Part shown: piece after piece, positions 21,047 to 30,224 of the stretch
How positions within the stretch are numbered: position 1 is the stretch's first letter
Layout: every line of letters begins with the position of its first letter
Assembly: GCF_001953875.1 (NCBI RefSeq)
Contig: NZ_MQUR01000028.1
Span: forward strand, 1 to 64,000
Direction of reading: 5' to 3'
DNA: 64,000 nucleotides
Source of the DNA: Streptomyces amritsarensis
Lineage (GTDB): Bacteria > Actinomycetota > Actinomycetes > Streptomycetales > Streptomycetaceae
The notes under the pieces: generated by a model
The model's input: only the letters and a program-made list of their open reading frames with translations
Database searches by the model: none
Told to the model about the DNA's origin: nothing
Translations under genes and position numbers: made by a program

Positions 21047-23341
21047 CTACTGGCCGTCGCGGCCGCCGATCACCGTGCCCGGGTCGATCGTGATGCCGGG
21101 GAAGGGGTTGTCCGGCTGGTCGGCCCCGCCGCCCGTGGCGCCTCCGCCGGGGCCGCCGGTCTGGCCCGTGCTCTGGCCGCCGGGCCGTCCGCCGGGCTTG
21201 CTGTCGCCGCCGGGCTTGCCGGGGCGGCTCGGGCTGGTGGACGGCTTGTTGCCGCGGGGACCGCCGGAGGGGACGTTCGGTTCCGCGATGTGGACCGTGG
21301 TGAAGCGCAGGGCCTCGCGGCCGGCCAGCGCGCCGGTGATCGCGTCCTTCCAGATCGGGCCGGGCAGGCCGCCGCCGAAGACCTTGGCGTAGGACCTGCC
21401 GCCGATCACGATGTTCTCCATCGTGATCTTCTTGGCGCCGCCGGAGCCGACCCACACCGCGCCGGAGACGTTCGGGGTGTAGCCCACGAACCAGGCGTTG
21501 TAGCGGGAGTCCGTCGTACCGGTCTTGCCCGCGCTGTCGCGGTCGGTCAGGCCGGCCCGCTCACCGGTGCCGGAGTCGACCACGCCGCTCAGCAGGGTGT
21601 TGATGGTGTCGGCGGTGTTCTGCGACATCGCCCGCTCGCACTTGCTCTTGGGCACCGCGAGCGCCTTGCCGTGCGCGTCGGTGATGGACTCGATGGCGAC
21701 CGGGGTGCAGAAGACGCCGCGGTTGGCGAAGGCCGCGTACGCGTTGGCCATCGTCAGCGGGGACATCTCCTCCGAGCCGAGCGCGATGGCGGGGCCGTCG
21801 GCGAGCTTCGCGCCGCTCGCCGGAACCACACCCAGCTTGGCCGCCATCTCCGACACCGGGCACAGGCCGATCTCGCCGATCATCTCGACGAAGTAGGTGT
21901 TGATCGACTTCTCCATCGCCGTACGCAGCGCGTACGGGCCGATCTCGTCCTCGGTCTCGTTCTCCGCGGATTCCTTCTGGGTGTTGATGTACTGCGAGCC
22001 GTCGCAGCGGGAGATCGGGCTCGGGTAGTCGAGCTTGTTCGGGGCCCCGTAGACCTTCGTCGGCGGCATCCCCCGCTCCAGGGCGGCGGCGGCGATGAAC
22101 GGCTTGAAGGTCGAACCGACCTGGAAGCCGAAGTTCGAGCCGCCCATCCGCTTGTCCACGGAGTAGTTGATCTGCGTCTCGTTCTTGCCGAAGCCGTACG
22201 GCTTGGACTGGCCCATCGCCAGGACCCGTCCGGTGCCCGGCTGGACCATGGTCACAGCCGTCGCGATGGAGTCCTCCTGGTAGACGTGGTCCTTGATCGA
22301 CTCGTTGGCCGCGTCCTGCGACTGCGGGTCCAGGGTCGTACGGACGGTCAGGCCGCCCTTGTTCCAGACCTTCGCCCGCTCCTCGCGCGTCTTGCCGAAG
22401 ACCGGGTCGGTCAGGAAGGTGTTGCGCACGTAGTCGCAGAAGAAGCCCGCGCCCTTGACCGCCGTGATGCAGCCGTTCTTGGGCCTGGTGACCTTGAGGG
22501 TGACCGGCTTCGCCTTCGCCGCGTCCGCCTCCGCCTGGGAGACGTCCTTGGTGTCGGCCATGCGCTGGAGGACGATGTTGCGGCGCTTCATGGCCTCCTG
22601 CGCGTCGTTGACCGGGTCGTAGCGGCTCGGTGACTGCACGACGCCCGCCAGGAGTGCGGACTCCTCCAGGGTCAGGTCCTTGGCGGGCTTGCTGAAGTAG
22701 CGCTGGGCCGCGGACTCGATCCCGTAGGCCTGCTGGCCGAAGTAGGTGATGTTGAGGTAGTTCTCGAGGATCTTCTTCTTCCCGAGCTCCTCCTCGACCT
22801 GGATCGAGTACTTCAGCTCGCGGATCTTGCGGCCGAGGCTCTTCTCCTGGGCCTCGCGCACCTTGGTCTCGTCGTCGCCGGCCTCTTCGACGAACACGTT
22901 CTTCACGTACTGCTGGGTGAGCGTGGACGCGCCCTGCGCCGCGCCGCCCTCCTGCGCGTTGCGGTTGACCGCGCGCAGGATGCCCTTGAGGTCGACCGCG
23001 CCGTGCTCGTAGAAACGAGAGTCCTCGATGGCGACGATGGCCTTCTGCATGTACGGGGAGATCGACGTGAGCGGGACCACCTGCCGGTCGCGCGAATAGA
23101 CGGTGGCGATCAGGCCACCCTCGGCGTCGAGAATCGTGGTCCGCTGGCTCAGCGGCGGTGTCTTGAGATTGGCCGGGATCTCGTCGAATCCCTCGACCGT
23201 GCCCTTGGCGGCCAGTCCCAGGGCTCCTGCAGCCGGAATCGCCATGCCCGCCAGCACGACGCCGGAGAGAACGGACACCCCGAGGAACTTGGCGGCCTGC
23301 TGGCTCCCGGTGAGCCCGCCGCCCGAGCGCTTCTTTCCCAT
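21047..23341 (-). CDS. Class A penicillin-binding protein (transglycosylase/transpeptidase)
   Basis: The protein has 764 aa; the ATG at 23341 starts a basic cytoplasmic tail before one membrane segment (about residues 18-45). The GT51 transglycosylase domain follows (AIEDSRFYEHGAVDLKGI, then GASTLTQQYVKN with the second active-site region). The transpeptidase has SxxK in GSTFKPF (Ser about 410), SIN in EKSINTYF and KTGTT near residue 600. A Gly/Pro-rich tail ends the protein. It polymerises and cross-links peptidoglycan outside the membrane. It is divergent from wblA across a 385-base control region, as ponA2 is next to whiB4 in M. tuberculosis; here the orientation and pairing are the same. 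Confidence 0.93.
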   Translation of the reverse strand: MGKKRSGGGLTGSQQAAKFLGVSVLSGVVLAGMAIPAAGALGLAAKGTVEGFDEIPANLKTPPLSQRTTILDAEGGLIATVYSRDRQVVPLTSISPYMQKAIVAIEDSRFYEHGAVDLKGILRAVNRNAQEGGAAQGASTLTQQYVKNVFVEEAGDDETKVREAQEKSLGRKIRELKYSIQVEEELGKKKILENYLNITYFGQQAYGIESAAQRYFSKPAKDLTLEESALLAGVVQSPSRYDPVNDAQEAMKRRNIVLQRMADTKDVSQAEADAAKAKPVTLKVTRPKNGCITAVKGAGFFCDYVRNTFLTDPVFGKTREERAKVWNKGGLTVRTTLDPQSQDAANESIKDHVYQEDSIATAVTMVQPGTGRVLAMGQSKPYGFGKNETQINYSVDKRMGGSNFGFQVGSTFKPFIAAAALERGMPPTKVYGAPNKLDYPSPISRCDGSQYINTQKESAENETEDEIGPYALRTAMEKSINTYFVEMIGEIGLCPVSEMAAKLGVVPASGAKLADGPAIALGSEEMSPLTMANAYAAFANRGVFCTPVAIESITDAHGKALAVPKSKCERAMSQNTADTINTLLSGVVDSGTGERAGLTDRDSAGKTGTTDSRYNAWFVGYTPNVSGAVWVGSGGAKKITMENIVIGGRSYAKVFGGGLPGPIWKDAITGALAGREALRFTTVHIAEPNVPSGGPRGNKPSTSPSRPGKPGGDSKPGGRPGGQSTGQTGGPGGGATGGGADQPDNPFPGITIDPGTVIGGRDGQ

Positions 23342-23726
23342 GGAGGGCAGCCTACGTTCTGATTCGCCGGACACACGCGAATGCCTTGGCCTAAGCTGAC
23401 CCCAACTGTCACAGCAGTCCGGTGCGACATCAACCCCTCGGCTTGATTTTCACCCTTCCCGAATGGGGTGGACTGATGTCCGAATCTTGCCGAACCGGTG
23501 CAGCCGATCCGCCGATTGCACCCGAATCGTCGGAATGGCCGGGCATGTCGCCGGATCACTCCGTCGGGTGATCTGCCGCTTACCCATAGTCCGTTCGGAC
23601 CATTCAAGATTGGGCCCGTCGGGGGTGTTGCACTGTGCCCGCCTTCCGTAACGTCCTCAACTGGCAGCGGTGAATATGCCGCTACCGCCGTGGGGGAGCC
23701 TCGATTCGGGAGAGGACGGCGCCGGG
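23342..23726. promoter_or_regulatory. Divergent control region between the penicillin-binding protein gene and wblA
   Basis: This 385-base stretch holds no credible gene. It is less GC-rich than its surroundings, with several T-rich and CCGAAT/CCGAATC repeats around 23459-23530 (TCCGAATCTTGCCGAACC, CCCGAATCGTCGG). It must contain promoters for both genes. No individual -35/-10 pair could be fixed with confidence. Confidence 0.4.
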
Positions 23727-24077
23727 ATGGGCTGGGTTACCGACTGGAGTGCGCAGGCAGCCTGCCGCACTACCGATCCGGATGAACTGTTCGTTCAAGG
23801 AGCGGCACAGAACAGGGCCAAGGCGGTGTGCACCGGATGTCCGGTGCGGACCGAATGCCTGGCCGATGCGCTCGACAATCGCGTCGAGTTCGGCGTGTGG
23901 GGCGGAATGACCGAGCGGGAACGACGTGCGCTGCTGCGCCGGCGTCCCACCGTCACCTCGTGGCGACGGCTGCTCGAAACCGCCCGTACGGAGTACGAGC
24001 GCAGCACGGGCATCCTCACCATGGATGCAGACGCGGAGATCGACGTTCCGTACGAGACGTACGCGGCAGCCGGGTAG
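23727..24077 (+). CDS. wblA: WhiB-like developmental regulator WblA
   Basis: The protein has 116 aa from the ATG at 23727, which gives the N-terminus MGWVTDWSAQAAC known for Streptomyces WblA. Four cysteines (13, 35, 38, 44) form the C-x21-C-x2-C-x5-C site for a 4Fe-4S cluster, followed by the GVWGG turn and a basic RALLRRR DNA-contact patch. WblA is a pleiotropic regulator of sporulation and antibiotic production. Position beside the class A penicillin-binding protein gene and the ArsA-like pair supports orthology with S. coelicolor SCO3579 and mycobacterial whiB4. Confidence 0.95.
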   Translation: MGWVTDWSAQAACRTTDPDELFVQGAAQNRAKAVCTGCPVRTECLADALDNRVEFGVWGGMTERERRALLRRRPTVTSWRRLLETARTEYERSTGILTMDADAEIDVPYETYAAAG

Positions 24078-24107
24078 CACACGCGGCCACCGCCTTCGTA
24101 CGAACGC

Positions 24108-25361
24108 CTACGCTCCGGCCGGCACCCCGGCCGCGAGTCGTTCTCCGATGGCCCGCAGCCCGGCGAGGTCGTGCACATCGCCGGGCAGGGCGGCCACTTC
24201 GGTCACCGCCACCTCGGGGTGAAGCGAGGTGAAGCGATCACGCGTGCGCTGCTCACGCGCGATCACCTGCATCCGTTCGGCGTGCAGGCGCAGCAGTCCT
24301 GCCGTGATCCGGTCGACGGCCGTGGTGTCGTCATCGGCGCCGGGGGGTTCGGCGGCCGTGTCACGAAGTCCAGCTTTCCCGGACTCCTGATCGACAATGC
24401 CGCCTTCTTCAAGATTCTCTGCGGCGGCCAACGCCCGTTCGGCGGACAGCTGGTCGGCGCCGCTCGCGTGCACGCGGTTGAGCACCAGGCCGGCCAGCGG
24501 CATGCGCTCCTCGGCCAGCCGCTCCACGAAGTACGCCGCCTCGCGCAGGGCGTCCGGTTCGGGCGCCGCCACCACGAGGAAGGCCGTACCGGGCGCCTGG
24601 AGCAGCCGGAAGGTCGCGTCGGCGCGTGTGCGGAAGCCGCCGAACATCGTGTCCATCGCCGCCACGAAGGTCTGCACGTCCTTCAGCAGCGAGGCGCCCA
24701 TCAGCTTGCTGAGGGTGCCGGTCATCATCGACATGCCGACGTTCAGGAACTTCATCCCGGCCCGGCCGCCCACCTTCGCCGGAGCCATCAGCACCCGGAT
24801 GAACTTCCCGTCCAGGAAGGACCCCAGGCGCTTCGGCGCGTCCAGGAAGTCCAGCGCCGACCGGCTCGGCGGGGTGTCCACGATGATCAGGTCCCAGTCG
24901 TCCCGGGCCCGCAGCTGCCCGAGCTTCTCCATCGCCATGTACTCCTGCGTGCCCGCGAAGCCCGCCGACAGCGACTGGTAGAAGGGGTTGGCGAGGATGG
25001 CACGCGCACGTTCGGCGTCCGCGTGCGCTTCGACGATCTCGTCGAAGGTCCGCTTCATGTCCAGCATCATGGCGTGCAGTTCGCCGCCGTCCTCCCCGGC
25101 GACTTCGACCCTGCGCGGGGTGTTGTCCAGCGAGTCGATCCCCATCGACTGCGCGAGCCGCCGCGCCGGGTCGATGGTCAGCACGACCGCCTTCCGCCCG
25201 CGCCCGGCCGCCCGTACGCCCAGTGCCGCGGCCGTCGTGGTCTTGCCGACGCCGCCCGCCCCGCAGCACACGATGATGCGGGTCTCCCGGTCGTCCAGCA
25301 GCCGGTCGACCGCCAGCCGCGGCGGAGTGTCCAGGCCCACCGTCTCCACCCCCTCGCTCAT
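24108..25361 (-). CDS. ArsA/Get3-like ATPase, second of pair
   Basis: The protein has 417 aa; its ATG overlaps the stop of the first ArsA-like gene (ATGA). Residues 30-45 contain the deviant Walker A CCGAGGVGKTTTAAAL, switch I DPARRLAQS, and switch II DTPPSRSALDFLD. Family members are homodimeric or paired ATPases; in actinobacteria two such genes always lie together and are thought to form a heterodimer. Arsenite export is unlikely since no membrane partner or Cys-rich metal site is present. The pair's client is unknown. It lies next to wblA, as Rv3679-Rv3680 lie next to whiB4. Confidence 0.88.
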   Translation of the reverse strand: MSEGVETVGLDTPPRLAVDRLLDDRETRIIVCCGAGGVGKTTTAAALGVRAAGRGRKAVVLTIDPARRLAQSMGIDSLDNTPRRVEVAGEDGGELHAMMLDMKRTFDEIVEAHADAERARAILANPFYQSLSAGFAGTQEYMAMEKLGQLRARDDWDLIIVDTPPSRSALDFLDAPKRLGSFLDGKFIRVLMAPAKVGGRAGMKFLNVGMSMMTGTLSKLMGASLLKDVQTFVAAMDTMFGGFRTRADATFRLLQAPGTAFLVVAAPEPDALREAAYFVERLAEERMPLAGLVLNRVHASGADQLSAERALAAAENLEEGGIVDQESGKAGLRDTAAEPPGADDDTTAVDRITAGLLRLHAERMQVIAREQRTRDRFTSLHPEVAVTEVAALPGDVHDLAGLRAIGERLAAGVPAGA

Positions 25362-26338
25362 TCGGCCACCGACTGCTTGCGAAGTTCCTTGGCCAGCTCG
25401 TACAGCCCGGCCAGATCCATCCCCGCGCCGAGCAGGGGCAGTTCGTACGTCGGCAGGTCCAGGCCCGCCAGTACGGAGCGCTGCGCGCGCTCCAGCTCCA
25501 CCCGGCCCGCGTGCTCGGCGGCCTGCGCGAGCAGCGGTTCGACGAGCCGCTCGGCCAGCCCGCCGCGGCGCGCACCGCCCAGGCCCGCCCGGGACAGCGC
25601 CTTCGCGACGCCGGCGCGGTGGTCCTCGGCGGCGGTGCGCAGGGTGTCCTCGTCGAGGTGGTGCGGGCGGACCATGTTCACCACGACCCGGCCGACGGGC
25701 AGCCCCGCCTCGCGCAGTTCCGCGATGCCGTCCGCGGTCTCCTGGACGGGCATCTCCTCCAGGAGGGTGACCAGGTGCACCGCCGTCTCGGGCGACTTGA
25801 GGACCTTCATGACGGCCTGCGCCTGGTTGTGGATCGGGCCGAACCGGGCCAGGCCCGCCACCTCGTCGTTGACGTTCAGGAACCGGGTGATCCGCCCGGT
25901 CGGCGGCGCGTCCATGACCACGTGGTCGTAGACGTACTGTCCGGCCTTGTCCTTGCGGCGCACCGCCTCGCACGCCTTGCCGGTCAGCAGCACGTCGCGC
26001 AGGCCCGGGGCGATGGTCGTCGCGAAGTCGATGGCGCCGAGCTTCTTCAGCGCGCGTCCGGCGGAGCCGAGCTTGTAGAACATCTGGAGGTAGTCCAGCA
26101 GCGCCCGTTCGGCGTCGATGGCGAGCGCGAAGACCTCGCCCCCGCCGGGCGCCACCGCGATCTTCCGCTCCTCGTAGGGGAGCGCCTCGGCGCCGAAGAG
26201 CTGCGCGAGCCCCTGCCTGCCCTCGACCTCCACCAGAAGAGTCCGTCTGCCCTCGCGCGCGAGGGCAAGCGCGAGTGCCGCGGCGACCGTGGTCTTGCCG
26301 GTGCCGCCCTTGCCGCTGACCACCTGGAGCCTGCTCAC
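25358..26338 (-). CDS. ArsA/Get3-like ATPase, first of pair
   Basis: The protein has 326 aa from GTG at 26338, giving VSRLQVVSGKGGTGKTT; an ATG at 26377 adds 13 residues without a better ribosome site. It has the canonical GKGGTGKTT Walker A near residue 10 and switch II MDAPPTGRITRFL, and a long helical client-binding region. It is shorter than its partner and shows the SRP/Get3-like SIMIBI fold. It is co-transcribed with the downstream ATPase through a 4-base overlap. Confidence 0.88.
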   Translation of the reverse strand: MSRLQVVSGKGGTGKTTVAAALALALAREGRRTLLVEVEGRQGLAQLFGAEALPYEERKIAVAPGGGEVFALAIDAERALLDYLQMFYKLGSAGRALKKLGAIDFATTIAPGLRDVLLTGKACEAVRRKDKAGQYVYDHVVMDAPPTGRITRFLNVNDEVAGLARFGPIHNQAQAVMKVLKSPETAVHLVTLLEEMPVQETADGIAELREAGLPVGRVVVNMVRPHHLDEDTLRTAAEDHRAGVAKALSRAGLGGARRGGLAERLVEPLLAQAAEHAGRVELERAQRSVLAGLDLPTYELPLLGAGMDLAGLYELAKELRKQSVAE

Positions 26339-26410
26339 ATCGACCGAGCCTAACCACTCGGCTCCCGGGGCGCGCATGAGCCCCGCATCTCAGGCACTAC
26401 CCTCGCTCCC

Positions 26411-26572
26411 ATGACCAAGAAGTTCGAATACGCGACGGTCCCGCTGCTGGTCCACGCCACCAAGCAGATCCTGGACACCTGGGGCGAGGACGGCTGGGAG
26501 CTCGTCCAGGTCGTGCCCGGCCCGAACAACCCCGAGCAGCTCGTGGCCTACCTCAAGCGGGAGAAGGCATGA
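26411..26572 (+). CDS. DUF4177 small protein
   Basis: The protein has 53 aa. It begins MTKKFEYATVPLL, contains the signature WGEDGWELVQVV and ends in a Lys-rich strand; this is the DUF4177 beta-strand/helix fold of unknown function. Its stop overlaps the RidA start (ATGA). An equivalent tiny gene lies at the same place in M. tuberculosis (Rv3678A) as I recall. Confidence 0.85.
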   Translation: MTKKFEYATVPLLVHATKQILDTWGEDGWELVQVVPGPNNPEQLVAYLKREKA

Positions 26573-27042
26573 GCGGCGTCGTCGACGCGAAGCTGGCCGA
26601 GCTCGGCCTGACCCTGCCCGAGGTCGTCCCGCCGCTGGCCACGTACCAGCCGGCCGTGCGGTCGGGCGCCTACGTCTACACCGCGGGCCAGCTCCCGATG
26701 GTGAAGGGCAGCCTGCCGGTCACCGGCAAGGTCGGCGCCGAGGTCTCGCCGGAGCAGGCCAAGGAACTGGCCGCCACCTGCGCGCTGAACGCCCTGGCCG
26801 CCGTCAAGTCGGTCGTCGGCGACCTCGACAAGATCGCGCGCGTCGTGAAGGTCGTCGGCTTCGTCGCCTCGGCCCCCGACTTCACCGGCCAGCCGGGCGT
26901 GCTGAACGGCGCGAGCGAGCTGCTGGGCGCCGTCCTCGGCGACAAGGGCGTCCATGCCCGCAGCGCCGTCGGTGTCACGGTCCTGCCCCTCGACGCGCCC
27001 GTCGAGGTCGAGGTCCAGGTCGAGCTGGTCCCCGGGGCCTGA
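26569..27042 (+). CDS. RidA/YjgF family protein
   Basis: The protein has 157 aa, translationally coupled to the DUF4177 gene. It shows the RidA fold with VYTAGQLPMVKG, a helical EQAKELAATCALNALAAVK segment, and a C-terminal GVTVLPLDAPVEVEVQV strand. The active-site Arg of true imine deaminases (usually in a RxxV/xARSCV context) is represented by HARSAVGV. It probably hydrolyses reactive enamines/imines formed in amino-acid metabolism, or belongs to a related subfamily. Confidence 0.87.
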   Translation: MSGVVDAKLAELGLTLPEVVPPLATYQPAVRSGAYVYTAGQLPMVKGSLPVTGKVGAEVSPEQAKELAATCALNALAAVKSVVGDLDKIARVVKVVGFVASAPDFTGQPGVLNGASELLGAVLGDKGVHARSAVGVTVLPLDAPVEVEVQVELVPGA

Positions 27043-27170
27043 TCCCCGCGGGAGCCGTACGGATCGGGGCGCGGCGCCGCTCGCCGGGCCCGCCCCGCTC
27101 CGGTCGCCGCGCGGCGACCGCTGAAAGGGCGACCCTCGAACATCGGGCCGGATGGCCGTAGCATCCGGCC

Positions 27171-28079
27171 ATGCCGAATGGTCAGCAGCAGCCCCCCGCC
27201 GGGGGCCAGTGGTACCCGCCCGAATGGCCCGACCGCATCCGCGCGCTCGCGGACGGCTCGCTCACCCCGGTGCCACCGCGGCTCGCCGCCACCGTGATGC
27301 TCCTGCGCGACACCGAGGACGGGCCCGTCGTCCACATGCTGCGCAGAAGGGCCTCGATGGCTTTCGCCGGCGGTGCGTACGCCTATCCGGGCGGCGGGGT
27401 CGACCCCCGTGACGAGGAGCACCACGTCGGCTGGGCGGGCCCCTCCCAGGCCGACTGGGCGGCCCGGCTCGGGACCGACCCCCGCACCGCCCAGGCCATC
27501 GTCTGCGGCGCCGTGCGGGAGACCTTCGAGGAGGCGGGCGTCCTGCTCGCCGGCCCCACCCCGGACACGGTCGTCGGCGACACCACCGGCGACGACTGGG
27601 AGGCGGACCGGCAGGCCCTCGTGGCCCGGGAGCTGTCCTTCGCGGACTTCCTCGAACGCCGCGGCCTGTGGCTGCGCTCCGACCTGCTGGGGGCGTGGGC
27701 GCGCTGGATCACCCCCGAGTTCGAGCCGCGCCGCTACGACACCTGGTTCTTCGTGGCCGCCCTCCCCGAGGGCCAGCGCACCCGCAACGCCTCCACAGAG
27801 GCCGACCGGACCGTGTGGATCCGTCCGGCCGACGCCGCCGGCGGCTACGACAAGGGCGAGCTGCTGATGATGCCGCCCACCATCTCCACACTGCGCTCCC
27901 TGGAGCCGTACGGGAGCGCCGCGGACGCGCTCACCGCGGCCGCGGCCCAGGACCTGGCCCCGGTGCTGGCGCAGGCCGCGCTGGAGGACGGCGAGGTGGT
28001 GCTCAGCTGGCCGGGCCACGACGAGTTCACCAAGCGCGTCCGCCTCGGGCGCCCCGGAGGCACCGGAGGCCCCGCATGA
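27171..28079 (+). CDS. Nudix hydrolase
   Basis: The protein has 302 aa. After an N-terminal PPEWPDRIRALADG leader, strands carry VVHMLRRRASMAFAGGAYAYPGG and the Nudix helix AVRETFEEAGVLLAG (R-E-x2-E-E-x-G). The spacing between the leading glycine and the REx2EE part is far longer than the 5 residues of the classic box, as in the NUDT19-like subfamily. Substrates are probably CoA-type or other diphosphates. The stop overlaps the next start (ATGA), so it belongs to the operon with the MBL enzyme and L12-like protein. Confidence 0.85.
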   Translation: MPNGQQQPPAGGQWYPPEWPDRIRALADGSLTPVPPRLAATVMLLRDTEDGPVVHMLRRRASMAFAGGAYAYPGGGVDPRDEEHHVGWAGPSQADWAARLGTDPRTAQAIVCGAVRETFEEAGVLLAGPTPDTVVGDTTGDDWEADRQALVARELSFADFLERRGLWLRSDLLGAWARWITPEFEPRRYDTWFFVAALPEGQRTRNASTEADRTVWIRPADAAGGYDKGELLMMPPTISTLRSLEPYGSAADALTAAAAQDLAPVLAQAALEDGEVVLSWPGHDEFTKRVRLGRPGGTGGPA

Positions 28080-28921
28080 GCGACGCCGCAGCACTGCCCG
28101 GACAGCCCCGCGCGGTCGTCGCCTCCGGACCGGCGACCGCCCGTGCGGTGAACGTACTGGCCCCCAACCCGTCCGCGATGACCCTGGACGGCACCAACAC
28201 CTGGCTGCTGTCCGAGCCGGACTCCGACCTCGCCGTCGTCATCGACCCAGGGCCGCTGGACGAGGCCCACCTGCGGGCGGTCGTCGCCACCGCCGAGCGG
28301 GCGGGCAAGCGCGTCGCGCTGACCCTGCTCACCCACGGCCACCCCGACCACGCGGAGGGCGCCGGCCGCTTCGCCGAGCTGACCGGTACCAAGGTTCGCG
28401 CGCTGGACCCGGCCCTCCGCCTGGGCGACGAGGGCCTCGCCGCCGGGGACGTCATCCGGACCGGCGGCCTGGAGCTGCGGGTGGTGCCGACGCCCGGCCA
28501 CACCAGCGACTCGCTCTGCTTCCACCTGCCCGCCGACCGGGCGGTGCTGACCGGCGACACCATCCTCGGCCGCGGCACCACGGTGGTCGCGCACCCCGAC
28601 GGCCGCCTCGGCGACTACCTGGACTCCCTGCGCCGCCTGCGCTCCCTCACGGTGGACGACGGCGTGCACACGGTCCTGCCGGGCCACGGACCGGTCCTGG
28701 AGGACGCGCAGGGCGCCGTCGAGTACTACCTGGCCCACCGGGCGCACCGGCTCGCGCAGGTCGAGACGGCCGTCGAGGACGGCTTCACCACCCCCGAGGC
28801 GGTCGTCGCCCGGGTGTACGCGGATGTCGACCGCTCCCTGTGGCCGGCGGCGCAATGGTCCGTCCGGGCCCAGCTCGAGTACCTTCAAGATCACGGATTG
28901 ATCCCTGGAGGACCCGAATGA
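28076..28921 (+). CDS. Metallo-beta-lactamase fold hydrolase (LACTB2-like)
   Basis: The protein has 281 aa. The metal-binding THGHPDHAEG motif lies near residue 85, further ligands are in TPGHTSD and LTGDTILG, and GHGP lies near residue 200; a winged-helix-like C-terminal region (LAQVETAVEDGF ... VARVYADVD) is characteristic of LACTB2-type proteins, which act on RNA in other organisms. The start overlaps the Nudix stop and the stop overlaps the next start, both by 4 bases. Confidence 0.87.
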   Translation: MSDAAALPGQPRAVVASGPATARAVNVLAPNPSAMTLDGTNTWLLSEPDSDLAVVIDPGPLDEAHLRAVVATAERAGKRVALTLLTHGHPDHAEGAGRFAELTGTKVRALDPALRLGDEGLAAGDVIRTGGLELRVVPTPGHTSDSLCFHLPADRAVLTGDTILGRGTTVVAHPDGRLGDYLDSLRRLRSLTVDDGVHTVLPGHGPVLEDAQGAVEYYLAHRAHRLAQVETAVEDGFTTPEAVVARVYADVDRSLWPAAQWSVRAQLEYLQDHGLIPGGPE

Positions 28922-29220
28922 ACACCGTGTTCCTGCTCGTCGTGCTCATAGGCACCGCCGGATGGATCACCTCGACGGTATCGCTGCGCGTGAAGAGCCT
29001 CCAGGCGCAGGCGGACCGCACGGAGCGCCGCCTGGCGCTGCTGCTGGACCACCTGGGCGTCGAGGAGCCGGAGCCGGCCGGCATGAACGAGGTGCGGGCC
29101 CTGATCCGCGAGGACCGGCAGATCTCGGCGATCAAGGCCTACCGCCGCATCACCGGCGCGGGCCTGGTGGAGGCCAAGCTGGCCGTCGAGGCCCTCGCCG
29201 CCACCGTGCAGAAGGACTAG
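28918..29220 (+). CDS. Membrane-anchored ribosomal L7/L12 C-terminal-domain-like protein
   Basis: The protein has 100 aa. One N-terminal membrane helix (residues 3-22) and a coiled stretch precede a domain with NEVRALIREDRQISAIKAYR and TGAGLVEAKLAVEAL, the helix-turn pattern of the L7/L12 C-terminal domain (usually IKxVREITGLGLKEAK). It is not a ribosomal stalk protein, since it lacks the dimerisation domain and is membrane-bound. It ends the operon, and its TAG interlocks with the TAG of the convergent gene in the sequence CTAG. Confidence 0.8.
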   Translation: MNTVFLLVVLIGTAGWITSTVSLRVKSLQAQADRTERRLALLLDHLGVEEPEPAGMNEVRALIREDRQISAIKAYRRITGAGLVEAKLAVEALAATVQKD

Positions 29221-30077
29221 GCAGGGGCTGTCCGACCCCGATCCGCCGGGCACCTGCCGGCTCCCGCCCCCGCGCCGGGGCTCCGCGTCTTGGTGCCGTG
29301 GCGGGCCGTGTACTCGTCCGCGAGCCACGGGCCGAGGTCCTCGACGTACGAGAGGGGCACGGCCGGATCCTCGACGGGATCCAGGGCCACCGCGGCCGCG
29401 GCCCGCATCTGGGCGGCGCGCTGCGGGTAGTAGCTGCCGAAGACTTCCGCGGACTCGGCCAGATCGCTGGTCCAGCCGCCCCATCGGGGCATGACGAGCG
29501 TGAATCCCGTGCGCACCAGGCGGCGTGCGAAGAGCCGGCTCAGGCTCCGGTACTCCTGCGGTGCGGAGGCCTCCCGCAGGCGCGTGCGCCATTGGGGGAG
29601 GAGCGAGGCCAGGTCGCCGTTGGTCTCGCGGGCGAGCAGGCTGTCCGGCCGGTAGCGCGGCAGGTGCTCGGCCAGGTCCGCGCCGAGCAGCGGGGTGCAC
29701 AGGCAGGCGAGGAACCAGCCCAGGTCGAATCGTTCCTCCTCGCTCAGCACGGTGTCCTTGTCGTGGAGCAGGACGCCGACTCCGTCGATCTCCTCGAAGT
29801 CCTCGTCGATGCTGCGCGCGAGGACCTCGGCGGTGTCGCGGTCGTCGTCCGAGGGCTTGTGGTGCAGGACGAGGAGCAGGTCGAGGTCGGAGCGTCCGGG
29901 CCGGGCGGTCCCGCGCGGCACGGACCCGTACAGGTACGCGCTGTGCAGCCGGCGGCCGTACGCCTCGGCCGTCCGCTCGCGCGCGGCGGCCACGGCCCCT
30001 CGGAACGCGCGCTGCACCTGCCCGAGGGAGCCCTCGCGCTCGAAGTACCCGTAGGCGTCCAGACCCCTGTGCTCCAT
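29217..30077 (-). CDS. Nucleotidyltransferase-domain protein
   Basis: The protein has 286 aa from the ATG at 30077 (a GTG at 30092 is possible; the GGAGG near 30079-30083 is too close to serve the ATG well). The catalytic signature is YLYGSVPRGTARPGRSDLDLLL (GS-x-PRG then D-x-D), of the MNT/Pol-beta superfamily, followed by a helical C-terminal region like that of aminoglycoside nucleotidyltransferases and MNT-HEPN antitoxins. No partner toxin lies beside it. The substrate is unknown; it may modify a small molecule or protein by AMP transfer. Confidence 0.78.
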   Translation of the reverse strand: MEHRGLDAYGYFEREGSLGQVQRAFRGAVAAARERTAEAYGRRLHSAYLYGSVPRGTARPGRSDLDLLLVLHHKPSDDDRDTAEVLARSIDEDFEEIDGVGVLLHDKDTVLSEEERFDLGWFLACLCTPLLGADLAEHLPRYRPDSLLARETNGDLASLLPQWRTRLREASAPQEYRSLSRLFARRLVRTGFTLVMPRWGGWTSDLAESAEVFGSYYPQRAAQMRAAAAVALDPVEDPAVPLSYVEDLGPWLADEYTARHGTKTRSPGAGAGAGRCPADRGRTAPA

Positions 30078-30169
30078 ACCTCCACTGTGCACAGACCGGC
30101 CCCGCGGGTGGTCGAGGCGCGGGGGAGCCGGGAGGGGGCCACCGCGAACGGATCCGCCCGGGTACGCGG

Positions 30170-30199
30170 AAGGGTCCTGCCCGGCCGGGCAGGACCCTT
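30170..30199 (-). terminator. Terminator of crp
   Basis: A perfect 30-base palindrome (15-base arms, AAGGGTCCTGCCCGG and complement) ends 26 bases past the crp stop, followed on the minus strand by CCGCGTACC. It separates crp from the downstream nucleotidyltransferase gene. Confidence 0.8.
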
Positions 30200-30224
30200 C
30201 TGTCGCGACTGACTGCCGGTGCTG

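Noticed and set aside
29217..30077. Reading the nucleotidyltransferase as the antitoxin of an MNT-HEPN toxin pair
   Set aside because: No HEPN gene lies on either side; the neighbours are the L12-like gene and crp.
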